This document shows positions 25,103-40,022 of a stretch of DNA of 64,000 nt, piece after piece (position 1 is the first letter of the stretch; each line of letters opens with the position of its first letter). The notes below the pieces were generated by a model. That model saw nothing but the letters and a program-made list of their open reading frames with translations, had not been told where the DNA came from and did not search any database. The DNA comes from Allium sativum (Eukaryota > Streptophyta > Magnoliopsida > Asparagales > Amaryllidaceae): positions 69,820,501 through 69,884,500 of the forward strand of contig CM060910.1 of the NCBI GenBank assembly GCA_030737875.1. The letters run 5' to 3'. The position numbers and the translations under genes were made by a program.

Positions 25103-27940
25103 TGTAATGATCTAATTTTTTGACCGTTTAAAATCAACAATAAACCACACATGTCGACCCAAACTAATCTCAAATATAGGTAGTTATTGGGAAAAGAAGA
25201 AAAAGAAGAAAGAAGAAAGAAGGGAAAAACAATCACAGAATCTCATAGCAGAAGGACAACATATAATAAACAAATAACAGTTAAAACAGTTGAAATATAT
25301 ACATTTGGCTATAACATACACATGATAGTAAGAGCTACACATATACAGGTATACATACATGATAGCGGAAACAAAGTGCAGTGGAAAAATATTATATATA
25401 GTAGATATATACCTACTTCGTCTTCGCGCTCCAAGTAAGGAAAATCTTCGGTAACTGCAAACATCTGCTGACCCAGGCGTATTGCATAAAAAGAAAACAC
25501 AACAAGCACTCGGATCAGCACTAAATCATTCTCATATTAGTCGAATTAAAACATGGAATAACTTGAGTGTCATGGATAAAGTAACTCAAGAGATGTTACA
25601 GGATTTTTCCATCTCTTGAGGATCCGTTAAACTAATACATACATAGCATAATATGCTATTATGATAGTGTCTATCCAGCAAAGTAAATATCATAAAAATA
25701 GCATAAGCGGGATTACTATATTACCTTACACCGTTTACAGGCACCAACAATCTATACAGTGCCGTAAATTCACCGTATTATTGTTATCAGAGGGTACTCC
25801 ATAGAAGGCAATGCTAAATCAAAATCGTACAGGGCTCGATATGGATAAATATGACAAGGCACTCGAGGAAATGCCCAAGGTAGGATTCTACTAATTGCAC
25901 TCCCGGACCGGTGGTAACGCATAGCAGTCACTAACGCCCACCTCGGATCACACTCCAAATTCAGATGGTCCCAAATCATCATCATCATCATAGTCATAGG
26001 AATAGTATCGAAGAAGTGTGTCCGATGAAAGGTGCTACCTCAATTAGTAACGGTCTAGCTCCTATTTTAGTCATTTCAATTCTGACCAGAAAGTCAGGGC
26101 TATTTCGTCATCGTTCATCTCCTTCAATTCAATAATCGCCTCCAAGTCATCATACATCATTTTGGATACGTCGTAACGTTCACAGTTGTCAAAGTGGTAT
26201 CGACACTGATAGAGAGTGTGCCTTATGTCGACTCCGGTCTCCTTAACAACCATCGCCTACATCTTTCACATCGGTTGGTTCTTTTATATTTCATATAGGT
26301 TCGCCTTCACATCAAAATATCGTATTCTATTTCGAACCAAATTTATATTCAAATAGAATATAATTCCATATCATTATATTATAATCATACCGAACCGATT
26401 ATATTCTAAATTAGAATATATTTCCATATCCGTATATTATAATCATATAATATTTCAAAATTGACTTATATTCAAACAGAATATATTTCATCTCAAAGTT
26501 TCAAATTATTCCAAGTCGCTTTATGTTCGAAATCCATTCATAACTTATTCAATCCCTTGGGAGATAGATTTATTTTCGAGTAGCATATAATTCACATTTC
26601 CATATCAAAATCGGTTTAGATATCAAAATATAATAAATTTATCTCAACTCCATTTGAACAATGGTTTTAGATCCAACACTTCCATTCAGAAGAAATTTAC
26701 GATCATTAAATATGACTCGAAAATCGGTGCTTATAAATCAAAATCTTTATATAATATATATATATATAGAATATATTAGCTAGAATAAAATCAGGTAATT
26801 TCAAAATACTATGCATATATATAATTTAAAAGTTTTACAGATTAGTTAAGTAATAAAATATACGGAAAGTTTTTAGTTATAACGAAATAGTTTTATAGGA
26901 AAAGTTTTAAATAAATAAAATTTTAAGAAGGAATAGTTAATTTGGAATGAAGAAGTGTATACATATGTATAATAATTTTTTTTTAAACAGCAATCGATCC
27001 TTTCTTCTGAACTTCAAATACTTGAATCTAACGTCAGTCTCAATGGAGTTTACATAGCTCCATATCTTGTTTCAAACACCAATTCAATCCCATCTTCCAA
27101 TTTAAAGGATTCAAAACCAATTCCACATTAAGTTTAAAATAACCCGGAGTATCCTCGATTATCTTTGTTCAAAAATTAAATTCAATAAGAATTTATTAAA
27201 TCCGAGTCTACCCAATTATTGGAATAATCCCAATCATAAAAATTCTAATTCAAAATTTCCAATTGGTTTTGGGAGAAATTTTCTTGACCATTTCAATTAC
27301 ATTCAAGATCCAGATCTTTAAAGGAAGAATAAAATTCATCGAAAATCAACTTAATTTCCTTTATGTAGAATTTTAATCAAATAGGATTTTGAATATTTAA
27401 AAAAATATTTTAGCCAACCGATGTCCATATATAATTTTCTATCCTATGTCCAAGTGATTTTTAAATTTAATTCCTCGATATTTCAGGGATGGATCCATCA
27501 TTTCAATCCAAATCAGGGTCACAAAGATTTATCATTTCACTTTGTGTTCTTAATTTATTTTAAATCAATCAATCCCCGTTTATTCGATGCCCGTAACATC
27601 TAGGGTGAGAAATTGGGATTCATCTCAATGATGAACACACAACAGCCATATACTAAAATAAATAATATTTCAAGCAATACTCATTCAGAAATCACCCAAA
27701 GCATCCATCACAACCATTCATCCCATTAATCAGAATTAATCTGTTCTACGAGTTTGCAAGGATCAGAAATCCCAACTAGTAATTAAATTAAATTACATAA
27801 CTAATTATTGGCTTAAATTTTAGATTAACGTATTTGCATGTCAAATTTCTAAGCAACAAATCATCAATCAAACACAACCGTCCAACCAACATATTTCACA
27901 ATTTAATTTAATAAATATGGGAATAATTCGGCATTTCGTA

Positions 27941-27962
27941 AGTGAGAAAATCACTCACCTTT
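27941..27962 (-). promoter_or_regulatory. Splice-donor-like site of LTR B, left copy
   Basis: Minus strand AAAG|GTGAGTGATTTTCTCACT, a near-consensus plant 5' splice site followed by an inverted CTCACT. The same sequence is conserved in the sister LTR with its boundary at 35884/35883. Confidence 0.4.
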
Positions 27963-28812
27963 AGGTATTAATTGGATCGGATGTCCAAAAGAAGCCCAAA
28001 ATTTGACAGTCTCCAAACACAGCCAAACCAACGCCAGAATGTCTGCAATTTCGCCACGATTCCAATGCAACAAACTGTGTCCAAATCTGAGTCAGTACAC
28101 AAAAGTTATTAGTGTTTTATTATTTGGATCTTGAAAGATATAAATTCAATGAAATAAAAATATCACCAATAATCATTTTACACGTCAGCCCTAGTGTTCC
28201 TGCTCCAACCTACTACCGTGAACCCGTGAGCAAAAAGGAACCCACCAGCCATGATTTTGACCATCAATTTCGCTCCCATCCTGCCTCGATAGCTTCTCCG
28301 GTCATCGCCCCTAAGACCTGCTCCTTCCGGCGCACCAGCCCATACCCGCAAGGCCTCCACCGATCAACCCAAAGCCAGCCCTAGTTCCACCGTTTCTGGC
28401 TTTAAAACCCCAAACTCCGACGAACCACTCAACAATAAGAGCTCCGACCACCATCAATAAACTTCTCTCATCGACCTCTTCAATACCCAGAAACCCGATT
28501 CTTCCATCAGCCCTCCAATCAAAAACGCCCAAATTCTATGTTATGGTTTCGAGATTACAGCCCTTTGACTGCGTGTTCTGGCGAAACTGTTCATTGCTTG
28601 TCGAAACGAACTACACTAGGAGCTTCGTATCGTCGAGGGCTTCGATTAGATATATAATACGATCGCGTTTGTGGAGATTTGATTTTTAAGTTGAAAATTT
28701 TATTTTCTAATCTAGGTTTTTTCATTCGTTTCAGCCATTAACAATGAAGTTTTGATGGAGAAAAGTATACGTAATAGAGAATTGGCTAATAAGTGAAGGA
28801 AGGGATTTTTAT

Positions 28813-28822
28813 TTATATAAAT
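28813..28822 (-). promoter_or_regulatory. TATA-like box of LTR B, left copy
   Basis: Minus ATTTATATAA. Conserved in the right copy at 62805-62816. It lies about 630 bases into the LTR in sense, upstream of the GC-richer segment and the donor-like site. Confidence 0.45.
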
Positions 28823-29999
28823 GAAGGCGAAATCATTAGAAATACCCAATTATCCATTTACATTGATCTCGTTCACATTTTCTCTCGTACGATCAAACGG
28901 TAAGTCAGATTGTAACGCAAATTGGAATCCTATCATAATTCACCGTTCTTGTTCCGATGAGACTGGTTTCGTCGGATTCCGAGACAGTTGCCAAAACAGT
29001 TAAATTTCACAGTTAAATAAATAAATAAAATATCCAATTATTCGATTTAACTGTTATAATTCAAATTAAGTATTCATTTAATTCAAATTTAATCAAATTA
29101 TAACTTAAATAAATTCTATATATTTCACACATTTAAAATCTTAATTTGATTAATTGAAATTTTGATTTGAATTTCGGTTATAATTTAACGACTTAAAATT
29201 CCACCAATTCCAATTTAAATTTGAATCCCACTTTTAAATTAACTCACTCACATTAATTTAATTATTTAAATATTCAATTTCGAATTACTGCCTTTCTAAA
29301 TAAAATTAGATTTGAAAAATCTATTTATACTCAATTCAAACAATCACCATCATTTGAAAATTAACAAAACTTGATTTTTACCAAATATTATTCCATTTAA
29401 TTCATTTTAAATTGAAAATTATATACATAAAATATGGGATATTACAATCTCCCTCACTTAAATTCTTTTCGTCCTCGAAAAGAGAACGAGATAAGGTATT
29501 AAACAAATCATACTTTCAAATCCATACTTAAAAAATAACATTTATAAAATAAGTTATAGTTGTAAAATATCATAAAATTTTCTAACTCCCGAAATCGCGG
29601 AAAATTTCGGTAGTATCTCCTTTGTATGGAGAGGTCCGAAAAAATCACAACACATATAAAATGCAAATATACATCTCATCATTCGATGAGGCATCCCAAA
29701 AATGGGGAAAACACCACATGTATGGAACTACAAAACTATATAACTAAAATACGTACCTTCTTAGCATTTATTTGCATTTTTATTTATCTTAGCATTTAGC
29801 GCAAGCGAGCTTCATAGCATAGCGCGACTCCACTACACCTACTATATACTCACACACACAAGAGAATCAAACGTATATACAGTAAATAACAAATTGCAGA
29901 TCACTTACACAACATATCATCGACATTTCAACTAAAAAACTATAATATTCATGGCAGGTGAGAAAATAAATCATCGATTATCACCCTATCAATGATGGA

Positions 30000-30480
30000 A
30001 TTGGGGCAAAAGTTGTTGCATTTCTTTCAGGCTTTCCGAATTGTCCAGATTCATCGAATTCGGATAATTCGTTCAAAAGTTATGACTATTTTAGTGAAGA
30101 CGAACATCTCAGCCTGTACACTGAAAAATGTAGATCTTAGTTATTCAACCCAGTTTTTACCCCTTTAAACAGCAAAATTTTACCTAGCAATTTACGGAAA
30201 AGTTTTAGTTCAGATTCCGGGCTTTCCGAATTGTACTCGCACATTAAAATCCGACGTATCGTTAGGAAGTTATGGTCAAAACAACATAGGGGTAAGCTTC
30301 ATTTTTTTTTTTCTGCACATACAACTACGACTAATTCTAGGATTTCAACTTGATAAACATGAAAATTAGGTAAGGCGGTATTAACAAAAGTTTTAGTTCA
30401 GTTTCTAAGGTTTCCAATAGACTTGGAATCGTCGAATTCCGATCATCCCTTCAAAAGTTATGGTCAATTTAGTTCCAGTT
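30000..30480. repeat. Three diverged repeats of about 190 bp in B internal region
   Basis: The block ggctttccgaattg ... gaattccgat..tcgtt..aaagttatgg recurs with starts near 30030, 30221 and 30408 (191 and 187 bases apart). The copies are clearly related but much diverged, so the duplication is old. Confidence 0.7.
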
Positions 30481-32915
30481 TATCGACTATTTCAAATTCT
30501 TGCATAAACAACGATTTATTTTATTAGAAATTTTAAACCCTTTTGATTCCAATAATTTTGTAAATCTTTAACACCTCAATTTGTTATCACCTCATTTCTC
30601 GAGGAATGCATTCACATCCAATTTTCTTACTCCATTCCGCTATATTATCTATTCCACTTTTCGTTTCATTCCAAGCATTTGTTTTAGTTAAAACTTGAAG
30701 TCATTCTAAACCTTTTCAACTATCTTGATTTGTATTAAATCCTTAGTTCATAACCTTGGTCAATTCACCAACTTCCATTCTTTATACAGATTTATTTCAT
30801 CCTTGATACACCAAGCACAGTCGCACTTATCCACATTCAGTTAGTCATACATTCGAATCAATCTCGATTTTTGATTTATTCTACTTATTCAAGTTTATTC
30901 TTACTATGTTTCATTTCTTTGTACTTAGTTTAAGTCGACCAATTCCCATTTCCGGAGTTTACTTCACTTATTCTAATTCATTCGACTTAATAGAATTCAT
31001 TTAATTCCTAATCTTCGATATTCTAATTTAAATAAATTGGACTTCAGTTTTGTATTTTCCTGTACCTTCTTCCATAATTCCAATCTCCATTTTATTTCAT
31101 TTCCTCGTTTTAACTTCGAATCTATATAAATGGAATAAGGTCTGTTATGGTTTTATGTAAACCCTCTTATCCTATCTCATTATTAAATTTCGAATAAAAA
31201 TTAAATTCATTCTAACCTTTCCCAATTATATTGAGTATATTCAACCCTCAATTCATTAACACGGACCAATTCACCAAATTTCATCTCTCATTTCCCTGGT
31301 ATTGCCACTTCTATTCATTCCTCTAACCATTTTCTTATCCACTTATTCCGATTTCCACCTTAAATTGAATCTTCTTCCATTAACTCGACTTATTTATTTG
31401 ATTCACAAATCATGGTTGGATTAAGGACGGTTCATAACTACATTATATACTTCATTTAACTCGATTCCTCTGCTCGACTCAAATTATACTTCATTCGACT
31501 AAATGACTTACATTCCATTCATTTCATCGTTTATACTTCGATTTATACTCGATATATTATCCTAATGAGATTTAACCATTTAGAATGTTTATATCTTCGT
31601 TTTACATGTACTCATATTCACCATCTAATTTCTTCGTTTTTCCTCGTCCATACACCTTTCATTAACAACTTAATTTCTTATCAATTCCATCTCGACTGAC
31701 TTTACGTACTCATTAACTATTTCACGTCATAAGTGGTTTCCATTTTTATTACACAACCAAATTCTTCAATTCATTTTAGTTGTCTTTAATTGAATTCTAT
31801 TTCGGAATTAATTCCAACTTTCTAACACTTATATCGACCAATATGGAACTTGTTAAACTTCGTTATCACTCATGGTTAAGCATTTAATGACCACTTCTCT
31901 TTCTCTTTAATACTTAAGCCCATTTCTGGTTCCAAAGTCTAAAATTTTAATGAATCAATCTACCTTAATATTTAAACCCATATTATTAGTTAAGATAAGC
32001 CCGAATGCCTTGATTCCGGGTTATAACTAAATTTTAAATAATATATGAGTTTATACTATTTAGGAAAACCAAACCATATAAAATTTCTAAATCCAAACTT
32101 CTAATTAACAAAAGCAAAGAAATTCCAATCCTGGTTTAATTTAAATTCAACTTCTAATAACAGGTACTAATATCTTTATATAAATTTTTATATCATATGT
32201 AATTGAATCCAAAACCTTTATCAACTAGTTATGAAGGTACAGAGTGGTCTCCCCCACTTAAACGCTTCGGAATAAACGTCGATAATGCGTGCACTCATTA
32301 CCGAAGTTATTTCCGAATGTTCTGAGAAGAGATTTCACTCTTATTCCTTTAAAATCATTTGAAAACTATTTCCAAAACTATTTCGTATAATACGATATTA
32401 TTTCAAACTTTGTCAAACTATTTCAAAAGCTTCCCATAATCAAGTTTTCAAGTTTATTTCTATTTAGTTTGCAAAATATATTATGTACCCCATTTTACTT
32501 AAAGGATTTCATTTCATTTCAAATATTCTATAAATCTTCGAATTTTCTTTATTAGATTTATTATCTAATCAACCATAATAGGTAGTAACTTATGATTACC
32601 ACTTATTTATAATGAATGCACACATATTAAAATAAATAATAATATATTTAATATATTTAAAAATTATAATCGAAAACCATATTATGTCAATTATTCTGAT
32701 TGATTATTTAGAAATCCCTATCGATTCTATAGCGTCCCTTATATCGACCAGAATTTATAAATGTTCAACAGAACAAGTCAACACAATATAAAATCACTTT
32801 ATACCAAATTACAAGTACGCTCTCTATATATACTCTCAAACTCATTCTAGGGCATTACTAACCCCATCTCTAATGAGTTAATTCCCAAACAGAGCCAAGG
32901 TTATCGCTATCCGAC

Positions 32916-32927
32916 GCTCTGATACCA
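32916..32927 (-). other. Primer binding site of B
   Basis: Plus gctctgatacca, i.e. minus TGGTATCAGAGC, an exact match to the tRNA-iMet primer site, two bases from the LTR start at 32930. Confidence 0.9.
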
Positions 32928-32929
32928 AA

Positions 32930-35900
32930 CATAACGACCCACATTTTTGACCGTTTAAAATGGACAATAAACCACACATGTTGACCCAAACAAATCTCAA
33001 ATATAGGTAGTTATTGGGAAAAGAAGAAAGAAGGGAAAAACAATCACAGAATCTCACAGTAGAAGGACAACATATAATAAACAAATAACAGTTAAAACAG
33101 TTGAAATATATACATTTGGCTATAACGTACACATGATAGTAAGAGCTACACATATACAAGTATACATACATGATAGCGGAAACAAAGTGCAGTGGAAAAA
33201 TATTATATATAGTAGATATATACCTACTTCTTCTTCGCGCTCCAAGTAAGGAAAATCTTCGGTAACTGCAAACATCTGCTGACCCAGGCGTATTGCATAA
33301 AAAGAAAACACAACAAACACTCGGATCGGCACTAAATAATTCTCATATTAGTCAAATTAAAACATAGAATAACTTGAGTGTCATGGATAAAGTAACTCAA
33401 GAGATGTTACAGGATTTTTCCATCTCTCGAGGATCCGTTAAACTAATACATACATAGCATAATACGCTATTATGATAGTGTCTACCCAGTAAAGTAAATA
33501 TCATAAAAATAGTGTAAGCGGGATTACCATATTACCCTTACACCGTTTACAGGCACCAACAGTCTATAAAGTACCGTAAATCCACCGTACTGGTGTTATC
33601 AGAGGGCACTCCATAGAATGCAACGCTAAATCAAAATCGTACGGGGCTCGATATGGATAAATATGACAAGGCACTCGAGGCAATGCCCGGGTAGGATTTT
33701 ACCAATTGCACTCCCGGACCGGTGGTAACGCATAGTAGCCACTATCGCCCACCTCGAATCACACTCCCAATTCAAATGGGCTCAAATCATCATCGTCATC
33801 GTTATAGTCATAGGAATAGTATCGAAGAAGTGTGTCCGATCAAAGTTGCTACCTCAATTAGTCCCGGTCTAGCTCCTTTTTTAGTCATTTCAATTCTGAC
33901 CCGAAGCTCAGAGCTATTTTGTCATCGTTCATCTCCTTCAATTCAATAATCGCCTCCAAGTCATCATACATCATTCTGGATACATCGTAACGTTCACAGT
34001 TATCAAAGTGGTATCGACACTGACAGAGAGTGCGCCTTATGTCGACTCCGGTCTCCTTAACAACCAATGCTTACATCTTTCACATCAGTTGGTTCTTTTA
34101 TATTTCATAGAGGTTTGCCTTCACATCAAAATATCATATTCTGTTTCGAACCAAATTTATATTCAAATAGAATATAATTCCATATCATTATATTATAATC
34201 ATACCAAACCGATTATATGCTAAATTAGAATATATTTCCATATCCTCATACTATAATCATATAATATTTCAAAACTGACTTATATTCAAACATATATACT
34301 TCATCTCAAAGTTTCAAATTATTCGAAGTCGCTTTATGTTCAAAATCCATTCATATTCAAATAGAATATATAATCTTTCATAACTTATTCAATCCCTTAG
34401 GAGATAGATTTATATTCGAGTAGCATATAATTCACATTTCCATATCAAAATCAGTTTAGAAATCGATTTATATTCAAAATATAATAAATTTACCTCAACT
34501 CCATTTGAACTATAGTTTTAGATCCAACACTTCCATTCAGAAGAAATTTACGATAATTAAATATGACTTCAAAATAGTTGCTTATAAATCAAAATCTTTA
34601 TATAAAATATATATATATTTATATATAGAATATAATAGCCAGAATAAAATAAGGAAATTTCAAAATACTATGTATATATATATATATATAACTTAAAAGT
34701 TTTATAGATTAGTTAGGTAATAAAATATATGGAATTTTTTTAGTTATAAATCAAACGAATGGCATCTTCTTTTGGAAATCCTAGATATAGTTTTATAGGA
34801 AAATTTTAAATAAATAAATTTTTAAGAAGGAACAGTTAATTTGGAATCAAGAAGTGTATACATATATATAATAATTTTTATTAAACAACAATCGTTCCTT
34901 TCTTCCGAACTTCAAATACTTGAATCTAACTTCAGTCTCAATGGAGTTTACATAGCTCCATATCTTGTTTCAAACACCAATTCAATCCCATCTTCCAATT
35001 TAAAGGATTCAAAACCAATTCCACATTAAGTTTAAAATAACCCCGATTATCCTTGATTATCTTTATCCAAAAATTAAATTCAATAAGAATTTATTAAGTC
35101 CGAGTCTACCCAATTATTGGAACAATCCCAATCATAAAAATTCTAATTCAAAACTTCCAATTGGTTTTGGGAGAAATTTTCTTAACCATTTCAATTACAT
35201 TTAAGATCCAAATACTTAAAGGAAGAATAAAATTCATCAAAAATCGACATAATTTCCTTTATATAGAATTTTCATCAGATAGGATTTCGAATATTTAAAA
35301 AAATCTTTTAACTAACTGATGTCCATATATAATTTTCTATCCTACGGACATATCATTTCACTGCAAATCAGGGTGAGAAATTTATCATTCGATATTTAAT
35401 TCCAAGATATTTCAGGGATGGATATATCATTTCAATCCAAATCAGGGTCACAGAGATTTATCATTTCACTCTGTGTTCTTAATTTATTTTAAATTGATCA
35501 ATCCCGGTTTATTCGCTGCCCGTAACATCTAGGGTGAGAAATTGGGATTCATCGTCAATGATGAACATACAACAACCATATACTGAAATAAATAACATTT
35601 CAAGCAGTACTCATTCAAAAATCAACCAAAGCATCCATCATAACCATTCATCCTATTAATAAGTATTAATCTGTTTGGGTTTGCAAGGATCATAAATCCC
35701 AAATAGTAATTTAATTAAATTAAATAACTAATTATTGGCTTATATTTTTGATTAACCTATTTGCATTCAAATTTCTAAGCAACAAATCATCAATCAAACA
35801 CAGCCGTCCAATAACATATTTCACAATTTAATTTAATAAATATAGGAATAATTCAGTATTTCGTAAGTGAGAAAATCACTCACCTTTGGATCTTAATTGG

Positions 35901-36386
35901 ATCGGATGTCCAAAAGAAGCCCAAAATTTGATAGGCTCCAAATGCAGCCAGCGCTAGAATGTCTACAATATCACCCCGATCCCAATGCAACAAACCGCAT
36001 CCAAATCCAAGTCAGTACGCAAAAGTTATTAGTGTTTTATTATTTGGATCATGAAAGATATAAATTCAATAAAATAAAAATCTCACCAATAATCATTTAA
36101 CACGTCAGCCCTGGTCTTCCCGTTCCAACCTACTATCGTGAACCCATGAGAAAAAAGGAACCCATCAGCCATGATTTTGACCATCGATTTCGTTCCCCTC
36201 CGGCCTCGATAGCTTCTCCGGTCACCGCCCCTAAGACCTTCTCCTTTTGGTGCACCAGCCCATCCCCGCAAGGCCTCCACCGGTCAACCCTAGCTCCGCC
36301 CAAAGCCAGCCCTAGTTCCGACGTTTCTGGCTTTAAAACACCAAATTCCGACGAACCACTCAACAATAAGAGCTCCGACCACCATC
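32930..36386 (-). mobile_element. Element B: right LTR (5' LTR in sense), first part
   Basis: Homologous to the left LTR from 25103 to about 28454. It stops at gaccaccatc, where the left LTR continues accaccatcaataaacttctctcatc (28448 onward). The continuation caatcaacttctctcatc is found after element A at 62449. Relative to the left copy it has a roughly 12-base extra segment in the GC-richer patch (around 36288-36305). Confidence 0.93.
36382..36386. repeat. Target-site duplication of A, left copy (ccatc)
   Basis: Exact match to 62445-62449. The empty site accaccatcaataaac is present in the left LTR of B. Confidence 0.95.
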
Positions 36387-39300
36387 TGTGACAACAAGGA
36401 ATTTCGCTCGATCCGAATCAGTCGCTAAGCCGACTCAGACCGTTCGAAATGCCTGATCGTTTCGAGAACATGACAAAATAGAACACAGACGGAAGAACAT
36501 TTCATTGTATATTACAACAATACCATCAGAATACAAGAATATACAGAGTATAAACGAATATTACAAAGAAATATCAGAGATTTAAATTACATTTAAATAC
36601 ATAGCAGCGGAAAATAATACAATGCACAATTGAAGGAGATATACGGATACAAAGCTTTCCGGATATCATTCCAGCTGTAAACCAGGATCCTGTGAATATA
36701 AATCTGCAAAACCAAAACTACTAGCTGCCCGTGTCAAAATAAGGGCACCCAGAGTTTAGGTTAAAACAATAAACCCCAGGTCAGTCATGTGACTGGTGTG
36801 AGAACTAAAACAATTATTAATCTTTATTTTAAAGTTAGGTAAATCAAGGGACCACGCCACTAACGCGGAACGGGTTTCCTCCCAAGAACACCAGTGCATA
36901 AAACAAACAGCGCAGTGCTAAATAAAGAAAAATGAAGCTATTATAAGACCCAGTTCCCATCACACAATGCAACACAAGCCGGAGGATAGGGTTTTTACCT
37001 CATAATAGCCAAGAATGCTTGATACGTTTAAAACAAATCATTTGATACTATTATAAGTGCATAGTGTATAAAATAACTTCAAATCATAAGTATCAATCAT
37101 AAGCGACATGAGCGTCCCATGCCATTATGTCGCCATATATAGGTTTACAAATAAATCCGCAAAGTTACGTATTTGGAAATTGGATTTCCGTCATGAACCA
37201 AGGCAAAAGATAGTCCTTACCGACTTCGAGACAATCTAGTCCATGTCTCAGGGTCAGAGCGCATCGACCCTTGGATCGTCAGGGCCGATCCACCGATGTG
37301 GATTGAAATGCCTCAACACTGCGTTTCCCCGCCCTTTGGGGCGTAAATGAGCCATCGAATGACTCCATCGGTTCGAGAACGACCGATATATCCGAGGCGC
37401 CTCGCAACAGCAACAACCACATAAGTAAAACTCGTCAGGGCATGTAAAATCACTGACGCCACTTCTAACTAGAAGGAAATGCATGCCCTCCCTTAGGTCC
37501 TCTCCTGTTTTTGGTTCATACCGTGTGCGAAACCCGCGAAGTAAACGTTACACAAAGCTATGCCACTAAGGCCGTGCTTTGATCATCAACCACAAGACTC
37601 TGCTTTTCAACAGAAGCCTTGCTCATTTGCATCTTAGCACGCCACACAGGCAAACCACTCCATGCAACCGATATCAATCACATAGAATGAAGTCCAATGT
37701 CAGACACACAGTCCATTTACAAGTCCGTTCTGGGTCTGAACGAAACCGGAGGCACCTAGTACCCCGCATGTCCATCGATCTCCAAGTACGTCAAGACGAT
37801 CACCAGCTGTTTCCATCTTCTTGGGTGTACATCCCAATCAAGATCGTTAGTAATCACCCAAACGACGTGAAGACCTCCGGTCTTCAACCACCGTCTTCAT
37901 CTTCGACTTATCGTCGTATCAGTTATTCAGAATGGGCTAAACCCGGTCTTTCCGAATAACTCGCGTATATAATAAACAAGTGTTATAAAAACACAACATA
38001 CGCCTCATTCCAATTCATCAGTCACTAACCGTAAATTAATCAAGAGAATAATCCCCCAAATATTTAACCCCGAAGGCCGAAACCAACATCAAATCAATAT
38101 CCAGAAAACCATTCTGCTTTGCTAACCGACAGTTAGTTTCTAAATTTAACATTCATAAGGATAGGTTCCCATTAATTTTATCAAAGATAAATCCTTTAAA
38201 TTTATTCTTAATCTTCCTTTGAATATCAATTCAAACTAGTCGGGATTAACGAACCTTACCGAAGTAATCATTTGTTTTAATTTCCCAACCCCAACCTATT
38301 CATCCCATGAAGTAAAACTGGTAATATTTCATATCTAACACCCCGATGTTATCGGTAAATTCAATTACCATTTCACGTTAAAATCTAATTAAAGATTTAA
38401 CTATCGCCTGGAGCAAAACGGGTGATACTCTATTCTCGATCTTTTCAATCTAATTAAAGATTCATTAAAACTCAACTTAGTTTTAATCTTTAACTGGGTT
38501 AAAGAATCCATGTCATTTAAAACACAGTTCACGATAAACCCAAAATCACATCACATTTCAATCATACCCCGACCGTAAATTAGCAAGTGAGCAATTCCCT
38601 AAGTATTAACCCCGAAGGGCGAAACCAACATTAGATCAATACCCCAGAAACCATTCAACTTAACTAATCTCCAGTTAGTTTCTGATTTTCTTAACTCCTT
38701 TGGGTCTAAGAACGGTATTATTGAAGATACCGTTCACGACAACCCAAAATCACATTCCATTAATTATCAGGTTAAAGAACAAGTGTTATTTAAAACACTG
38801 TTCATGATAAACCCAAAAATCAATACCAATTCAATTCCAATTAAATATTATTTAATTGGTACACTTCATTAAATCTAAATAAAAGGATTTTAATCTTTTT
38901 CTCAACTGGGTTCAAGAACAGTGTTAATAAAGACACCATTCACGACAAACCCAAATCACATTTGATATTAAATACAAGGCTCTGAATAGAAAATATACCG
39001 GCTTATATTCAATATCAAATTCTACGACCAACAAATATCGTATTGGAAATAACGATATATACATATCTTTCAAATTCCCATAACAATATATGTATCATCA
39101 CGAAATCCAACATCGAAATATTCCGAAGACGATTTCGATTCAAATCCATTCCAATATAATTATTGGAAATTCTGGTTATTTTCAAATCCAATTTATTTAT
39201 TTAAAAATGAATAGAATTATAATTCTAGTTCAAAACTAGTTCATTTCGATAAAACTCTATTTTTATCTTTTCAAATATGGAGTTTTTCATCCCAATTCTT

Positions 39301-39759
39301 CCCAAATCATTTCTTATAATTGTACACAAATTGTTACTATTTTTAATAATTTTATCAAGGCCAGTACAGTCGATTTCCATCAATGGCCATCGAACTGCAC
39401 TTACAGCGACCTTTTCCAAATTTGATTTGGACATAAATCCAAATCCAACCGTTAGATTTCTAATTTCTAATATTCAATGGAAAGCTCTTTTCGATACGAA
39501 CCCAACGGTTCCGGTTTTAGGAGAATCCGACGGTCGGATCTCCCGCAATATCCATTCGAAGTCAATGGTCGAAATTCGCAAACTACCGCGGCGCGGCGCA
39601 TTCTATTTAGGCCATTATATTAATTATATAATATATATATATATATATATAATATACTTCGTCGATTTCCTTTTAAAACGTATTTTTATAATTCGTTTTA
39701 AACTCGTTTTCAAAACGATTTCAATTCAAATTGATTTCTAATTCAATTTCAGTTCGTTT

Positions 39760-39850
39760 TCAATTCAATTCAATTTCAATTCGAATTCATTTATATTCAA
39801 TTTCAATTCGAATTCATTTATATTCAATTTCAATTCGAATTCATATTTTG
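39760..39850. repeat. 27-bp tandem repeats in LTR A, left copy
   Basis: The unit ttcgaattcatttatattcaatttcaa repeats with a 27-base period, three copies with partial ends. A corresponding array in the second LTR lies at about 46795-46895. It gives rise to long low-complexity open frames. Confidence 0.85.
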
Positions 39851-39954
39851 AAATCACTTTCGATATTCATTATAAAATGAATAAAATCAATATAAATATC
39901 GTTCACGTCAAAATGGCGTCAATCTAATCAACACGACTTCATATATTTCTGTTT

Positions 39955-40022
39955 TCAAACATTCTATTTCAAATATTTCTATTTCTAATATTTCTATTTC
40001 AAATATTTCTATTTCAAATATG
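39955..40022. repeat. 15-bp tandem repeats (tatttctatttcaaa) in LTR A, left copy
   Basis: Four to five copies of a 15-base unit, present again at about 47028-47100 in the second LTR. Confidence 0.85.

Larger units (their letters stand above)
25103..29446 (-). mobile_element. Element B: left LTR (3' LTR in sense), 4344 bp
   Basis: Starts tgtaatgatctaa and ends gggatattaca. The sister copy starts cataacgaccca at 32930, so both ends show C/T-type changes. In the 262 bases from about 25310 (against about 33120) I count eight differences. In sense order it carries a TATA-like box at 28813-28822, a GC-richer segment around 28170-28530 and the donor-like site AAAG|GTGAGTGA at 27959/27958. It contains no coding gene; the 90-codon frame at 28112-28384 is in the GC-richer patch and has no recognisable domain. 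Confidence 0.93.
29447..32929 (-). mobile_element. Element B: internal region, non-coding, 3483 bp
   Basis: Begins with atctccctcactt (minus AAGTGAGGGAGAT), the purine tract beside the left LTR, and ends with the primer site at 32916-32927. The stretch 30000-30480 contains three diverged repeats about 190 bases apart. From 30500 to 32200 it is rich in ttcattt and attcgac words with no long open frame on either strand. I see no trace of gag or pol, so the region is either heavily decayed or never coded. Confidence 0.85.

Noticed and set aside
37579..37959. 126-codon frame in LTR A (also 44628-45008), starting MIINHK like a 134-codon frame in E (9915-10319)
   Set aside because: It is antisense to the element. 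A and E are related in DNA, but indels, including a one-base one just after MKSNVRH, put the two frames out of register, so DNA and not protein is conserved.
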